Origin: Chitinophaga filiformis
Lineage (GTDB): Bacteria; Bacteroidota; Bacteroidia; Chitinophagales; Chitinophagaceae
DNA: 64,000 nucleotides
Reading direction: 5' to 3'
Assembly (NCBI RefSeq): GCF_900102545.1
Contig: NZ_FNBN01000005.1
Location: forward strand, 310,001 to 374,000
The position numbers and the translations under genes were made by a program. The notes under the pieces are model-generated. The model was not told the DNA's origin, did no database searches, and was given only the letters and a program-made list of their open reading frames with translations. Shown here piece by piece: positions 16,954 through 25,583 of the stretch (its first letter is position 1; each line of letters begins with the position of its first letter).

Positions 16954-18906
16954 ATGTTTAAAGGCTATATCTATCTATTTTTCTTGCTTTTGTTTGTAAA
17001 GGGGAACATTACACTGGCGCAGGATTCCGCCCTTGTATACCGGACGCTCGATTCTGCCAGAAAACTTCCCGGAGATACCAGTAAAGCAGACTGGCTCATT
17101 GATAAGGGTAAATTACTGGGAAGGTACTTCGACAAACGTGGGATGGAAAACCTCTTTTTCCAGGAAGCAATAACCCTCTCTCAGCGTATCAAATATACGC
17201 GGGGGATATTCAATGCATATATTGAGACCGGCATTTCAAAAAGGAACAAATCCGAATACCTGCTCGCTGCCGATTATCACCAGAAAGCTGTTAAATATGC
17301 CGAAGAAGCCAGGAATGATCTCTGGCTCTGTAACGCCCTGAATAATACCGGGGTAGACTACCGCAGGATGGACGATCAGCTGGAAAAGGCCTTTGATTAT
17401 CACTTCCGGGCGCTTCAGCTGGCGGAAAAGATCAATGACGTCCGCAATATCTGTATTGCCATCAATAGTATTGGCAACATCAAACTCTCCACTGAAAAAT
17501 ATGCAGAGGCCATCAATCACTTTGAAAAGGCCCTGGAGCTGGAAAAACAAAGCAAAAACTCACTCGGAGTAGCCATCAATCTTGGCAATATCGGTTATGC
17601 GTACCAGGGATTAGGAAAACTTGATCTCGCCATTGACTATTACAAGAAATCACTGGCTGTGAACCAGCAATTGAATAACAGTATCGGGCTGGCCATCTGT
17701 TATAATGCCCTTGGCTCTGCCTACCAGGAGAAAAAGGACTATGCACGCGCCCATGAATACCTGAATAAGGCCCTGGAAGTGAATGGTAATGTGGATGATA
17801 AAGTACACGTGGCTGAAAGTTATCTGAACATCGGTAAGCTGTGGAGCCTGCAGGGAAAATATGAGGAAGCGCATAAATACTTCATGCAATGTATTGAACT
17901 CTGCCAGACCTGGCGCTTCAAATACCTGTTAATGGAGGCTTATAAGGCCATTGCGAACAATTATAAGGTGAAAGGAGACTTCAAGCGTTCTATGGAAGCC
18001 ATGGAAAAATCGCTGGTCTATAAGGATAGTCTGCTGGAAGAACAATCGTCGCTGGCATGGGCGCAGACACAGGCCGTTTATGAGGTAGATCGTAAAGACA
18101 ACCAGATCAAACTGTTGGAACATGATAAGCAGATAAGTGAGCTGCGTACCAAACGGAATGTCGTATATACCTTGTCTATGGCAGGCTTTGCGTTGATGTT
18201 GGTCATAGGAGGGTTCTTTTATATCCGTCACAGGAACCTGGAAACCAATAAACAGACCCTGCAACTGGAACTGCGGTCCCTCCGTGCGCAGATGAACCCA
18301 CATTTTATTTTTAACTCGTTAAGCTCTATTCACCGGTTTATCTGGAGCAATAACCAGGAGGAGGCTTCAGACTATCTGACCAAATTTTCCCGTTTAATGC
18401 GAATGATTCTTGATAATACGCAGTACACATTCATATCTTTGAATAAGGAACTGGAATCTTTGCGCCTGTATCTTGACCTTGAAAAGTTGCGTTGCAATGA
18501 TGTGTTTGATTATCAGATCACTGTGTCAGAAGATCTTAATGAAGAGGAGGTAATGATCCCTCCGATGATTATTCAACCGTATGTAGAAAATGCCATCTGG
18601 CATGGATTGGTGCACAAATCCGGAAAAGGATTACTGGAGATAGCCGTTTCAGTAAGAGGAAAAACCCTGACCTGCACAGTAACAGATAATGGTATCGGGC
18701 GTAAAAAAGCAGTAGAAATAAAGGAGAAAAAAGGACAAACCCATCGCTCAATGGGCATGAAAGTAACAGAAGGAAGAATAGACCTTATCAGAAAGATCAA
18801 TAATACCAAAGAAGCAGATGTAAATATAACTGATCTGGAAGATGAAACCGGGAAAGCCCTGGGAACACAAGTGAAACTCATCTTACCGGTGGAATTCATA
18901 TTTTAA
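16954..18906 (+). CDS. TPR-containing sensor histidine kinase (LytS/HisKA_7 type)
   Basis: A 650-residue membrane sensor kinase. A signal peptide or first membrane segment is at residues 3-22, followed by about 330 residues of tetratricopeptide repeats, probably periplasmic, a transmembrane segment near residues 402-424, and a cytoplasmic His_kinase domain. The phospho-acceptor is H450 in the MNPHFIFNSL motif, and the ATPase N-box is PYVENAIWHGL near residue 544. This architecture is common in Bacteroidota. The LytTR regulator at 18925 follows 18 bases later and is its clear partner. The ATG at 16954 gives the hydrophobic N-terminus; a GTG at 16933 is possible. The signal sensed is unknown. 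Confidence 0.93.
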   Translation: MFKGYIYLFFLLLFVKGNITLAQDSALVYRTLDSARKLPGDTSKADWLIDKGKLLGRYFDKRGMENLFFQEAITLSQRIKYTRGIFNAYIETGISKRNKSEYLLAADYHQKAVKYAEEARNDLWLCNALNNTGVDYRRMDDQLEKAFDYHFRALQLAEKINDVRNICIAINSIGNIKLSTEKYAEAINHFEKALELEKQSKNSLGVAINLGNIGYAYQGLGKLDLAIDYYKKSLAVNQQLNNSIGLAICYNALGSAYQEKKDYARAHEYLNKALEVNGNVDDKVHVAESYLNIGKLWSLQGKYEEAHKYFMQCIELCQTWRFKYLLMEAYKAIANNYKVKGDFKRSMEAMEKSLVYKDSLLEEQSSLAWAQTQAVYEVDRKDNQIKLLEHDKQISELRTKRNVVYTLSMAGFALMLVIGGFFYIRHRNLETNKQTLQLELRSLRAQMNPHFIFNSLSSIHRFIWSNNQEEASDYLTKFSRLMRMILDNTQYTFISLNKELESLRLYLDLEKLRCNDVFDYQITVSEDLNEEEVMIPPMIIQPYVENAIWHGLVHKSGKGLLEIAVSVRGKTLTCTVTDNGIGRKKAVEIKEKKGQTHRSMGMKVTEGRIDLIRKINNTKEADVNITDLEDETGKALGTQVKLILPVEFIF

Positions 18907-18924
18907 TAAACCTACAAAGACAGC

Positions 18925-19686
18925 ATGAGCGAAATTAAAGCAATCATCGTTGATGATGAGCAACACTGTATAGATGCTCTTCAGACAATGCTTCAGAAAA
19001 AATGCCCGGAAGTGACTGTGCTGGGAGGAGTGAATAGCGTGAAAGAAGCGAAAGACCTGATTACCGAACTGCAGCCGGATGTAGTTTTCCTTGATGTTGA
19101 AATGCCTCACCAAAATGGCTTCGAACTGTTGAAGCTGTTTGATAAGATCACTTTTGATGTAATATTTACTACCGCCTATGAGCAATATGCGCTGAAAGCT
19201 ATCAAGTTTAACGCACTGGACTACCTGCTGAAGCCATTCAGTGTAAAAGAACTGCAGGATGCTGTGCAGAAATGTATCAGTCGCCGTAACGGACAAACGG
19301 AAACATCCACATCGCCGCTGGAAGTATTTCTGCAGAATATGAAAACATTGCATCAGACACATAAGAAAATAGCCTTGCCTACCATTAACGGATTGGTATT
19401 TATGCCGGTACAGAATATTGTACGTTGTGAATCCACCGGCAACTATACCCGTATCTTTTTTACAGATAAAAAGAACCTGATGGTATCAAGACCCTTGAAA
19501 GAATTTGAAGAGCTACTGACAGATGTTGACTTTTTCAGGGTACATAATTCACACCTGATCAATCTGCAGCAGATGCAGTCTTATATACAGGGTGAGGGCG
19601 GATTTGCGCTCATGAGTGATGGAACACAGGTGGAAATCTCCCGCAGGCGGAAAGCTGATTTCCTGAAAAAGGCGATGCAGTTCTAA
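18925..19686 (+). CDS. LytTR-family response regulator
   Basis: A 253-residue response regulator. The receiver domain spans about residues 1-120 with acidic pocket D10/D11 and phospho-acceptor D57 in FLDVEMP, the conserved Thr in IFTTAYE and Lys in LLKPFS. A LytTR DNA-binding domain follows (about 150-250), with the CESTGNYTRIFF and FFRVHNSHLINL motifs. It is cotranscribed with the TPR sensor kinase 18 bases upstream and presumably binds direct repeats in target promoters. Confidence 0.95.
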   Translation: MSEIKAIIVDDEQHCIDALQTMLQKKCPEVTVLGGVNSVKEAKDLITELQPDVVFLDVEMPHQNGFELLKLFDKITFDVIFTTAYEQYALKAIKFNALDYLLKPFSVKELQDAVQKCISRRNGQTETSTSPLEVFLQNMKTLHQTHKKIALPTINGLVFMPVQNIVRCESTGNYTRIFFTDKKNLMVSRPLKEFEELLTDVDFFRVHNSHLINLQQMQSYIQGEGGFALMSDGTQVEISRRRKADFLKKAMQF

Positions 19687-19850
19687 CCAGATTTAATCTG
19701 TTTTACGCCACTTACAGGAAATAGACCACCGGATAATAAGTCTCTGTTGCACGCTTATCGCCTAACAACTAATTTTGGTTCAGGTTTAAACTTATTACTA
19801 TATAAAATTTTTTTTCTCTGCATTACTAGCATTGATTAGCCCCAAAGAAA

Positions 19851-19877
19851 AAAGACACCGCAATGGTGTCTTTTTTA
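19851..19877 (+). terminator. Bidirectional intrinsic terminator
   Basis: AAAGACACC-GCAAT-GGTGTCTTT at 19851-19873 with T-runs on both sides, between the convergent response regulator and ispH. Confidence 0.8.
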
Positions 19878-19910
19878 CTTTATAATATTTCCGGTGAATG
19901 AAAATCAGCC

Positions 19911-21137
19911 TCAGGCAAAGGTTGCCGCAAGTTCTTCCATTTTATATTCCAGGTCATAAAATGAGAGTAGTTTTCTGATCACTGCTTCTACCAGTGCATC
20001 CGGACAGGAGGCGCCGCTTGTCAGCAGGACGGTTACCTGCTCTTTTGCAGGCAGGAAAGAAAGGCTGTGCAGTTCCTGTTTGTGATGAAAATCCCAGTGA
20101 TATACTTCATTAGCTGCCACCAGTTTCTCATCTGAAGAGATGAAGTAGGTAGGTAGCTTTACTTCACATAATTCTACCAGGTGGGATGTATTGGAGCTGT
20201 TATATCCGCCTACCACAATAGCAAGGTCTGCTGATTCCTCTAAAAGGCCGGTTACTGCGCTTTGGTTATCATTGGTAGCATAGCAAAGCGTGTCGCGGGT
20301 GTCTGCAAAACGTTCACTCACCTTCTCAGGACTGAGGGCATACCTGTCCATGATCACGTTTTTGATATAGTCGGCGATGGCCTGTGTTTCCGTAGCCAGC
20401 ATGGTGGTCTGGTTCACAACACCAACGCGCTGAAGGTCGCGTGTTACATCGAAACCTTCTGAGTATTGTCCTTTGAACAGGGAGTAAAACTCGTCGGCCT
20501 GTTTTTCTCCGGTAATGAAGGTAGCCAGCAGACGGGCTTCTTCCATATCTTTTACCACTACGGTAGGGGTATTGCTGCGGCTATGGGAGAACGTAGCGCG
20601 GGTTTCTTCATGTCCGGGTTTGCCGTGTACGATTACGGTATAGGACTGTTGTCCGATCTGTTCTGCCTTATTCCAGACTCTTTCCACGAAAGGGCAGGTG
20701 GTATTATACTGCAGGGGAGCAATGCCCAGAGAGCTTAGTTTGGACTCTATTTCCAGGGTGGTACCAAAGGCAGGGATAATCACAATATCTTCCGGTGTTA
20801 GCGCTTCCCAGGGAACCAGCTGTTTGCCGGCGGTATCCATGATGAACTGGACACCTTTGGCCAGCAGGTCGTTATTTACGTGTGGGTTATGGATCATTTC
20901 ACTCAGCAGGAAGATCCTTTTGCCGGGATTTTCCTCTACTGTTTTAAATGCGATTTCGATGGCATTTTCCACGCCGTAACAAAAGCCAAAGTGGCGGGCC
21001 AGCAATATCTTCAGGGGACCAAAATCCAGTACGGTAGGTGTAAAATCCTTCTTCATGCGGTCCTGTTGTTTACGGCGGTTTTTGATAGCCGTAATCAGCG
21101 GGCTGCGATATATAATCGGAACGTTAAATGTTTTCAT
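19911..21137 (-). CDS. ispH: 4-hydroxy-3-methylbut-2-enyl diphosphate reductase
   Basis: A 408-residue IspH/LytB, the iron-sulfur enzyme that makes IPP and DMAPP from HMBPP at the end of the MEP isoprenoid pathway. Cluster cysteines are C53 in HFGFCYGVENA, C148 in TTCPFVERVW and C378 in GASCPDALVEAVI. The conserved HGKPGHEET and NQTTMLATET motifs are also present. It is longer than the E. coli enzyme (about 316), matching the longer Bacteroidota-type enzymes with N-terminal and internal insertions. The start is the ATG at 21137; a longer in-frame version beginning at 21212 would overlap the rhomboid gene and is unlikely. The rhomboid gene ends 48 bases upstream on the same strand. Confidence 0.96.
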   Translation of the reverse strand: MKTFNVPIIYRSPLITAIKNRRKQQDRMKKDFTPTVLDFGPLKILLARHFGFCYGVENAIEIAFKTVEENPGKRIFLLSEMIHNPHVNNDLLAKGVQFIMDTAGKQLVPWEALTPEDIVIIPAFGTTLEIESKLSSLGIAPLQYNTTCPFVERVWNKAEQIGQQSYTVIVHGKPGHEETRATFSHSRSNTPTVVVKDMEEARLLATFITGEKQADEFYSLFKGQYSEGFDVTRDLQRVGVVNQTTMLATETQAIADYIKNVIMDRYALSPEKVSERFADTRDTLCYATNDNQSAVTGLLEESADLAIVVGGYNSSNTSHLVELCEVKLPTYFISSDEKLVAANEVYHWDFHHKQELHSLSFLPAKEQVTVLLTSGASCPDALVEAVIRKLLSFYDLEYKMEELAATFA

Positions 21138-21184
21138 CTTGCCGGCAAAGTTACATATTTTGAATGGCTGGTATACATGGCCGT

Positions 21185-22060
21185 TTATTCCTGGCTCATT
21201 TTCTTCAGCCATGCCTTTTCTTCAGGACTAAGACTGTCCATGCCGTTGTCGTTTATTTTGTCCAGCAGCTGGTCCAGCCGGAGTTGCTTATTCTCCTCCA
21301 GACCGGGTTTCACAAGCTTAAGGGGAGACTTTTTAGGCTTAAATGAACGTTTGGGTGTTTCTACCCGCAGACGACGGTTAAACAGCCAGATAAGCGGCTG
21401 GCAGATATCCGTACCGTTGTTCAGCAGTTTGATATAGATGAAGCCTGTCACTGCACCGCCCATATGGGCTACAATGCCGCCTACATTTCCCTGGGTAAGG
21501 GAGATCAGGTCCAGTATGATCACCACCAGTGCCAGCCATTTAAGACGGATAGAACCGATGAAGAGCAAGCCAATTTCGTAATTGGGTAGTTTGGTGGCGC
21601 AGGCTATCAGCAGGGCCATTACAGAGGCTGAAGCGCCGATCATGGGAGCATTTACGCCACCAAAGGCCAGGTTATATACAAGCAGATAGGCAGCCCCTCC
21701 CATAATACCTCCCAGCAGGTAAAGCGGCAGTACCCGCTGATTGCCCAGGAAAGACCTGAAAATATTACCGAACCAGTAAAGGTTCAGCATATTGAAGAGT
21801 ATATGTAAAAATTCCAGATGTGTGAACATGTAGGTCAGTAAGCCCCATGGCTTCCGGAGGAAGGCAAACACATTGGCGTGGAGTGAAAGATTATCAAAAA
21901 GAAAACTGGAAAGGAAGTCTGTGGTTGGTGCAATTCTGCCGATCAGATACACAGTTCCCATGACGAGGAAAACAATTATATTCCAGAAAAGAAGATGGTT
22001 AATTGTATTTCCTTGTCTAAGCCAATAGCGAATATCAGAGCTGAATGAGGTCCCGTTCAT
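21185..22060 (-). CDS. Rhomboid family intramembrane serine protease
   Basis: A 291-residue membrane protease with six to seven hydrophobic segments. The catalytic Ser is in MIGASASVMALL (G-x-S-x) and the catalytic His is in VAHMGGAVTGFIY; the HLEFLHILFNMLNLYWFG loop and helix is typical of the family. A hydrophilic cytoplasmic tail of about 90 residues ends with a PEEKAWLKKM motif seen in Bacteroidota rhomboids. The substrate is unknown. It is in the same direction as ispH, 48 bases apart, so the two may be cotranscribed. The ATG is at 22060. Confidence 0.93.
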   Translation of the reverse strand: MNGTSFSSDIRYWLRQGNTINHLLFWNIIVFLVMGTVYLIGRIAPTTDFLSSFLFDNLSLHANVFAFLRKPWGLLTYMFTHLEFLHILFNMLNLYWFGNIFRSFLGNQRVLPLYLLGGIMGGAAYLLVYNLAFGGVNAPMIGASASVMALLIACATKLPNYEIGLLFIGSIRLKWLALVVIILDLISLTQGNVGGIVAHMGGAVTGFIYIKLLNNGTDICQPLIWLFNRRLRVETPKRSFKPKKSPLKLVKPGLEENKQLRLDQLLDKINDNGMDSLSPEEKAWLKKMSQE

Positions 22061-22183
22061 ACTTGAAAATTAGTACAAAATCTGCAATCAAAAATCTATT
22101 TAGCAGCACATTTTTTTGGAGCAAATGGTACCCGGACGAAGGGGAGGGGAGAAAGGGGGACCAGTGTGTTAAACATGTGAAAA

Positions 22184-22217
22184 TTGCTTATTTTTTAATG
22201 ATTATTAAGTATCTTTG
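22184..22217 (+). promoter_or_regulatory. Likely rpsA promoter
   Basis: Perfect -7 core TATCTTTG at 22210-22217, with a TTG at 22184-22186. The 23-base spacing is a little longer than the preferred 19-21. The start codon is 67 bases downstream. Confidence 0.4.
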
Positions 22218-22283
22218 CCGTCCAATTAAAACTTTCGGGCACAAAATCCGGAAGAATTTATTTACAAAAGGAGGAACCAAATT

Positions 22284-24179
22284 TTGGCAGAAAACAACAT
22301 TACTAACGAACAAAACGCTGAACAACAGGTACCTGCAGCAGCAGCTCAGGTAGAAACAGCGACAAAAAAGGCGCCTGTTGTAGAAACCGCTCACGATGAC
22401 TTCGACTGGAGCGTGGACAAACGCAATGTATCTTCTTACAGCAAAGAAGAGAAAGCGAAGTACGATGAAACGTACGACAACACTTTTAAAGTGATCGAAG
22501 AAAACGGCCTGCTCACAGGTACCGTAGTTGGCCTGACCAAAACGGACGTTGTGATCAACATCGGCTTCAAATCTGACGGTCTGATCTCTCTGAACGAATT
22601 CCGCGATCTGCAGGGACTGAAAGTAGGTGACGAAGTAGAAGTACTGGTTGTTGAAAAAGAAGACCGCGATGGTAACCTGCACCTGAGCCGTAAACAGGCT
22701 CGCCAGCAGCGTGCATGGGAAAAAATCGTGGAAGTTTACAAAACCGGCGAAGTGGTTACTGGTACCGTTACCAGCAAAACCAAAGGCGGCTTGATCGTAG
22801 ACGTTTATGGTATGGAAACATTCCTGCCAGGTTCTCAGATCGATGTTAAGCCTGTTACCGACTACGACCAGTTTGTAGGCAAAACAATGGAGTTCAAGGT
22901 GGTTAAGGTTAACGAGGCTATCAGGAACGCAGTTGTTTCTCACAAAGCGCTTATCGAAAGCGATATCGAACAGCAGAGAGTGGATATTATCTCCAAACTG
23001 GAAAAAGGCCAGGTATTGGAAGGTACTATCAAGAATATTACAGATTTCGGCGCATTCATCGACCTCGGTGGTCTGGATGGTCTGCTGTACATCACCGACA
23101 TCAGCTGGGGACGTATCTCTCATCCAAGCGAAGTACTCCAGATGGATCAGAAGATCAATGTGGTGGTACTGGACTTCGACGACGAGAAAAAACGTATCAG
23201 CCTTGGTTACAAACAGCTTACTCCTCACCCATGGGATACCCTGCCTGCACACATCACTGAAGGTGCGCGCGTAAAAGGTAAGGTAGTGAACATCGAAGAC
23301 TACGGTGCATTCCTGGAAATTCTGCCTGGTGTAGAAGGTCTGGTACACGTATCTGAGATCTCCTGGGCTTCTACTCCTATCAATGCTAAAGAATTCTTCA
23401 AATTAGGTGAAGAATACGAAGCAGTGGTAGTGACACTGAGCAAGGACGAGCGTAAGATGAGCCTGTCTATCAAGCAACTGACAGAAGATCCCTGGGCTAC
23501 TATCGAAACTAAATTCCCGCTGGACAGCCGTCACAAAGGTATCGTGAAGAACATCACTCCTTATGGCGTATTCGTTGAGCTGGAAACTGGTATCGGTGGT
23601 ATGATCCACATCTCTGACCTGAGCTGGATCAAACGCTTCAACCACCCAAGTGAGTACACTAAAGTGGGTAGCGAGATCGAAGTGGTGATCCTGGGCATTG
23701 ACAAGGATAACCGTAAACTGAGCCTGGGCCACAAACAGATTGAAGAAGATCCTTGGAACACTTTCGAAACTATCTTCCCGATTGGATCCGTTCATGAAGG
23801 TACTGTAGTGAAGAAAGATGAAAAAGGCGCTACTGTTCAACTGCAGTATGGTCTGGAAGCTTACGCTCCTGCCCGTCACCTGCGCACTGAAGATGAGAAA
23901 CCTATCAGCGTTGAAGATGTGAAGGAATTCATGATCATTGAATTCGACCGCAGCGAAAAACGTATACTGGTATCTCATACAAGAGTGTGGGAACAGGCTA
24001 AAAACGAAGAGAAAGAAGCAGTTGCCAAAGAAAAGAGAGCTGATGCTGACAAAACTCGTAAAGCTGTGAAAACCATCCAGAGCAAGGTAGAAAAAGCTAC
24101 ACTGGGCGACCTGGGTGCACTGGCTGAACTGAGAGAGAAGCTGAAGAAGGATGAAGGCGACGAGAAGAAAGGTGAATAA
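22284..24179 (+). CDS. rpsA: 30S ribosomal protein S1
   Basis: A 631-residue S1 protein that binds mRNA on the small ribosomal subunit. It has six S1 RNA-binding domains in tandem, e.g. near residues 75-140, 160-225, 235-300 (GTIKNITDFGAFIDLGGLDG), 325-385 and 405-475 (GIVKNITPYGVFVELETGIGG), plus an extended Asp/Glu/Lys-rich tail. The start is TTG at 22284, supported by an unusually strong Shine-Dalgarno-like AAGGAGG 10 bases upstream at 22268-22274 and the absence of an early in-frame ATG. A strong terminator follows. Confidence 0.96.
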   Translation: MAENNITNEQNAEQQVPAAAAQVETATKKAPVVETAHDDFDWSVDKRNVSSYSKEEKAKYDETYDNTFKVIEENGLLTGTVVGLTKTDVVINIGFKSDGLISLNEFRDLQGLKVGDEVEVLVVEKEDRDGNLHLSRKQARQQRAWEKIVEVYKTGEVVTGTVTSKTKGGLIVDVYGMETFLPGSQIDVKPVTDYDQFVGKTMEFKVVKVNEAIRNAVVSHKALIESDIEQQRVDIISKLEKGQVLEGTIKNITDFGAFIDLGGLDGLLYITDISWGRISHPSEVLQMDQKINVVVLDFDDEKKRISLGYKQLTPHPWDTLPAHITEGARVKGKVVNIEDYGAFLEILPGVEGLVHVSEISWASTPINAKEFFKLGEEYEAVVVTLSKDERKMSLSIKQLTEDPWATIETKFPLDSRHKGIVKNITPYGVFVELETGIGGMIHISDLSWIKRFNHPSEYTKVGSEIEVVILGIDKDNRKLSLGHKQIEEDPWNTFETIFPIGSVHEGTVVKKDEKGATVQLQYGLEAYAPARHLRTEDEKPISVEDVKEFMIIEFDRSEKRILVSHTRVWEQAKNEEKEAVAKEKRADADKTRKAVKTIQSKVEKATLGDLGALAELREKLKKDEGDEKKGE

Positions 24180-24203
24180 GCTTTTTAGGTAGTTGAAATA
24201 CAT

Positions 24204-24241
24204 GAAGGGTGTTCCGGTAGCGGGACACCCTTCTTCTTTTT
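24204..24241 (+). terminator. Intrinsic terminator after rpsA
   Basis: Stem GAAGGGTGTTCC / GGGACACCCTTC (one G-T wobble) with a GGTAGC loop at 24204-24233, then TTCTTTTTT. Confidence 0.85.
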
Positions 24242-24284
24242 TGTAACCCAGCTAAGTGTCTCGGGGATTGGATAAAATAAAACA

Positions 24285-24304
24285 GGCAGACGATGACGTC
24301 TGCC
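24285..24304 (-). terminator. Possible minus-strand terminator for the HAD gene
   Basis: GGCAGACG-ATGA-CGTCTGCC hairpin. On the minus strand it is followed by TGTTTTATTTTAT. It is 110 bases beyond the stop codon of the HAD gene. Confidence 0.5.
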
Positions 24305-24413
24305 CGTAGAAGATAATTATGTTAATGCCTGCGGCTTAATCCAACAAGGGATCTGATGTCTAAGTGTTGCCCCCGCCCTTGTTTCCCGGGGGCTTTACCT
24401 GAACCTACACAGC

Positions 24414-25073
24414 TTATGCCTGCAGGCGAGCCAATATCTCATCATTGAACTCCAGCAGGGAATCCAGCTGTACGTCTGCCAGCGCATACCGCTTGTTCTG
24501 ACGGTTATGTGCCTCAGGCACCACCACTGTTTTCATGCGTGCAGCTTTGGCAGCCGTCATCCCTGTTACCGAATCTTCAAAAGCCAGGCATTCCAGCGGA
24601 GCACTACCCAGTTTTTTAGCACAAGCCAGATATACTGCGGGATGGGGCTTGCCATGTGACTCAAATTCTGCCGAAGAAATAGCATGGAATCTGTCCCTGA
24701 TACCCATGTGATCAACCGCAGATTCTATCAGACGCAGGGGAGAAGAGGAGGCTAATCCTATTTTGAAGTTCTTTTTCGCAAAATAGTCCAGGATATATTC
24801 CAGTCCTTCCATTGCTTCACCTTCCGCCAGTATCTTGTTGATAACAGCATCTATTATCTCGTTGGTAACCTGTTGATTATCTTTTCCTTCCCATTTGAAG
24901 TAATGCTGCCAGTAATCTACCACCTCTGCTGTACGTAGACCGGTAGTGTGGGTGGTCAGTTCGGGGGTAAGCTCTACCCCAACAGTCGCGAAAACTTCTC
25001 TCATCGCTCTTCCCCAAAGTGGCTCAGAATCTATCAATAGCCCGTCCATATCAAAAATCACCGTATTTATCAT
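24414..25073 (-). CDS. HAD family phosphatase (hexitol phosphatase / beta-PGM-like)
   Basis: A 219-residue haloacid-dehalogenase-like hydrolase of subfamily IA. The nucleophile motif is FDMDGLLIDSEPLW (D8 and D10), motif II is the Ser in GLASSSPLRLI, motif III is the Lys in HGKPHPAVYL, and the acidic motif IV is CLAFEDSVTGMTAAKAARM. The cap domain and overall sequence resemble HxpB/YniC, which dephosphorylates hexitol and 2-deoxyglucose phosphates; the exact substrate is an inference. It is monocistronic and divergent from the sulfite reductase operon. Confidence 0.92.
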   Translation of the reverse strand: MINTVIFDMDGLLIDSEPLWGRAMREVFATVGVELTPELTTHTTGLRTAEVVDYWQHYFKWEGKDNQQVTNEIIDAVINKILAEGEAMEGLEYILDYFAKKNFKIGLASSSPLRLIESAVDHMGIRDRFHAISSAEFESHGKPHPAVYLACAKKLGSAPLECLAFEDSVTGMTAAKAARMKTVVVPEAHNRQNKRYALADVQLDSLLEFNDEILARLQA

Positions 25074-25310
25074 GCGCTTTTCATTTGTTCTTGCGTCGCA
25101 AAGTTAAGGCAGAGACGGAAGAAAGCAATACCGGGCTCTTTCAGCATAAATAATAGTTATCCTGTATAATCATTGGTTATGACAGGGACCTCATACAGGC
25201 AGTCTCCTTTCCAGTGCAGGCAGGCATAAGGACAGATTCCTTAAAAATATACCGTTCCGGCCGGCCAGGGAAAGGGTTGCCCCTTGGGGTTTTAGGGGGC
25301 AAAATTACTT

Positions 25311-25340
25311 TTGGAATTCTGGGCTATATTTCTAACTTTG
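25311..25340 (+). promoter_or_regulatory. Promoter of the sulfite reductase / siroheme operon
   Basis: TTG at 25311-25313, exactly 19 bases, then TAACTTTG at 25333-25340: a perfect match to the Bacteroidota -33/-7 consensus. The transcript should start near 25347, giving a leader of about 237 bases before the reductase ATG. This leader contains a small ORF and a terminator hairpin, annotated separately. Confidence 0.75.
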
Positions 25341-25358
25341 TAATAGTCTACTAAATTA

Positions 25359-25439
25359 ATGGGAAATATAGGAATGAATAGCGTGTTTTTGTATCATGGA
25401 TGCCATTGCTCCATTGTAATGGTAGCCAGGGAGGCGTAG
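25359..25439 (+). CDS. Putative leader peptide with two nearby Cys codons
   Basis: A 26-codon ORF begins about 12 bases after the predicted transcription start and ends in TAG at 25437. Its middle reads YHGCHCSIVMVAREA, with TGC codons at 25401 and 25407. It lies just before an intrinsic terminator in the leader of the sulfite reductase operon. This is what a cysteine-sensing attenuation peptide would look like: ribosome progress through Cys codons could decide whether the terminator forms. The last codons include GGGAGGCG (25429-25436), complementary to the terminator's left arm. Its translation and function are inferred; I do not recognise a described family. Confidence 0.5.
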   Translation: MGNIGMNSVFLYHGCHCSIVMVAREA

Positions 25440-25481
25440 ATGTATAAGGAAATTGATCAATCAGGAATCAAATCAAGATAT

Positions 25482-25521
25482 ACAGAGCCTCCGACTTAAT
25501 GTGCGGGGGCTCTGTGTTTTA
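25482..25521 (+). terminator. Leader terminator (attenuator) of the sulfite reductase operon
   Basis: Stem ACAGAGCCTCCG / CGGGGGCTCTGT (one G-T pair) at 25482-25515, followed by GTTTTATAG. It lies 60 bases before the reductase start and inside the transcript, so it probably acts as a regulated attenuator. The GCCTCC of its left arm can instead pair with GGAGGC at 25430-25435, the end of the upstream ORF. Confidence 0.65.
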
Positions 25522-25583
25522 TAGAAGATAAGGAAGTATAACGTTTTAATATCTGATAATTTACCACCAAGAAAATATTCACT

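Noticed and set aside
22188..23348. 386-codon open frame on the minus strand opposite rpsA
   Set aside because: It reads as Phe/Val/His-rich sequence typical of an antisense shadow of a strongly biased ribosomal gene; rpsA itself has six clear S1 domains.
24369..24393. GC-rich hairpin GCCCCCG / CGGGGGC after the HAD gene
   Set aside because: A real inverted repeat, but neither strand has a T-run after it and the other hairpin at 24285 is a better terminator candidate.
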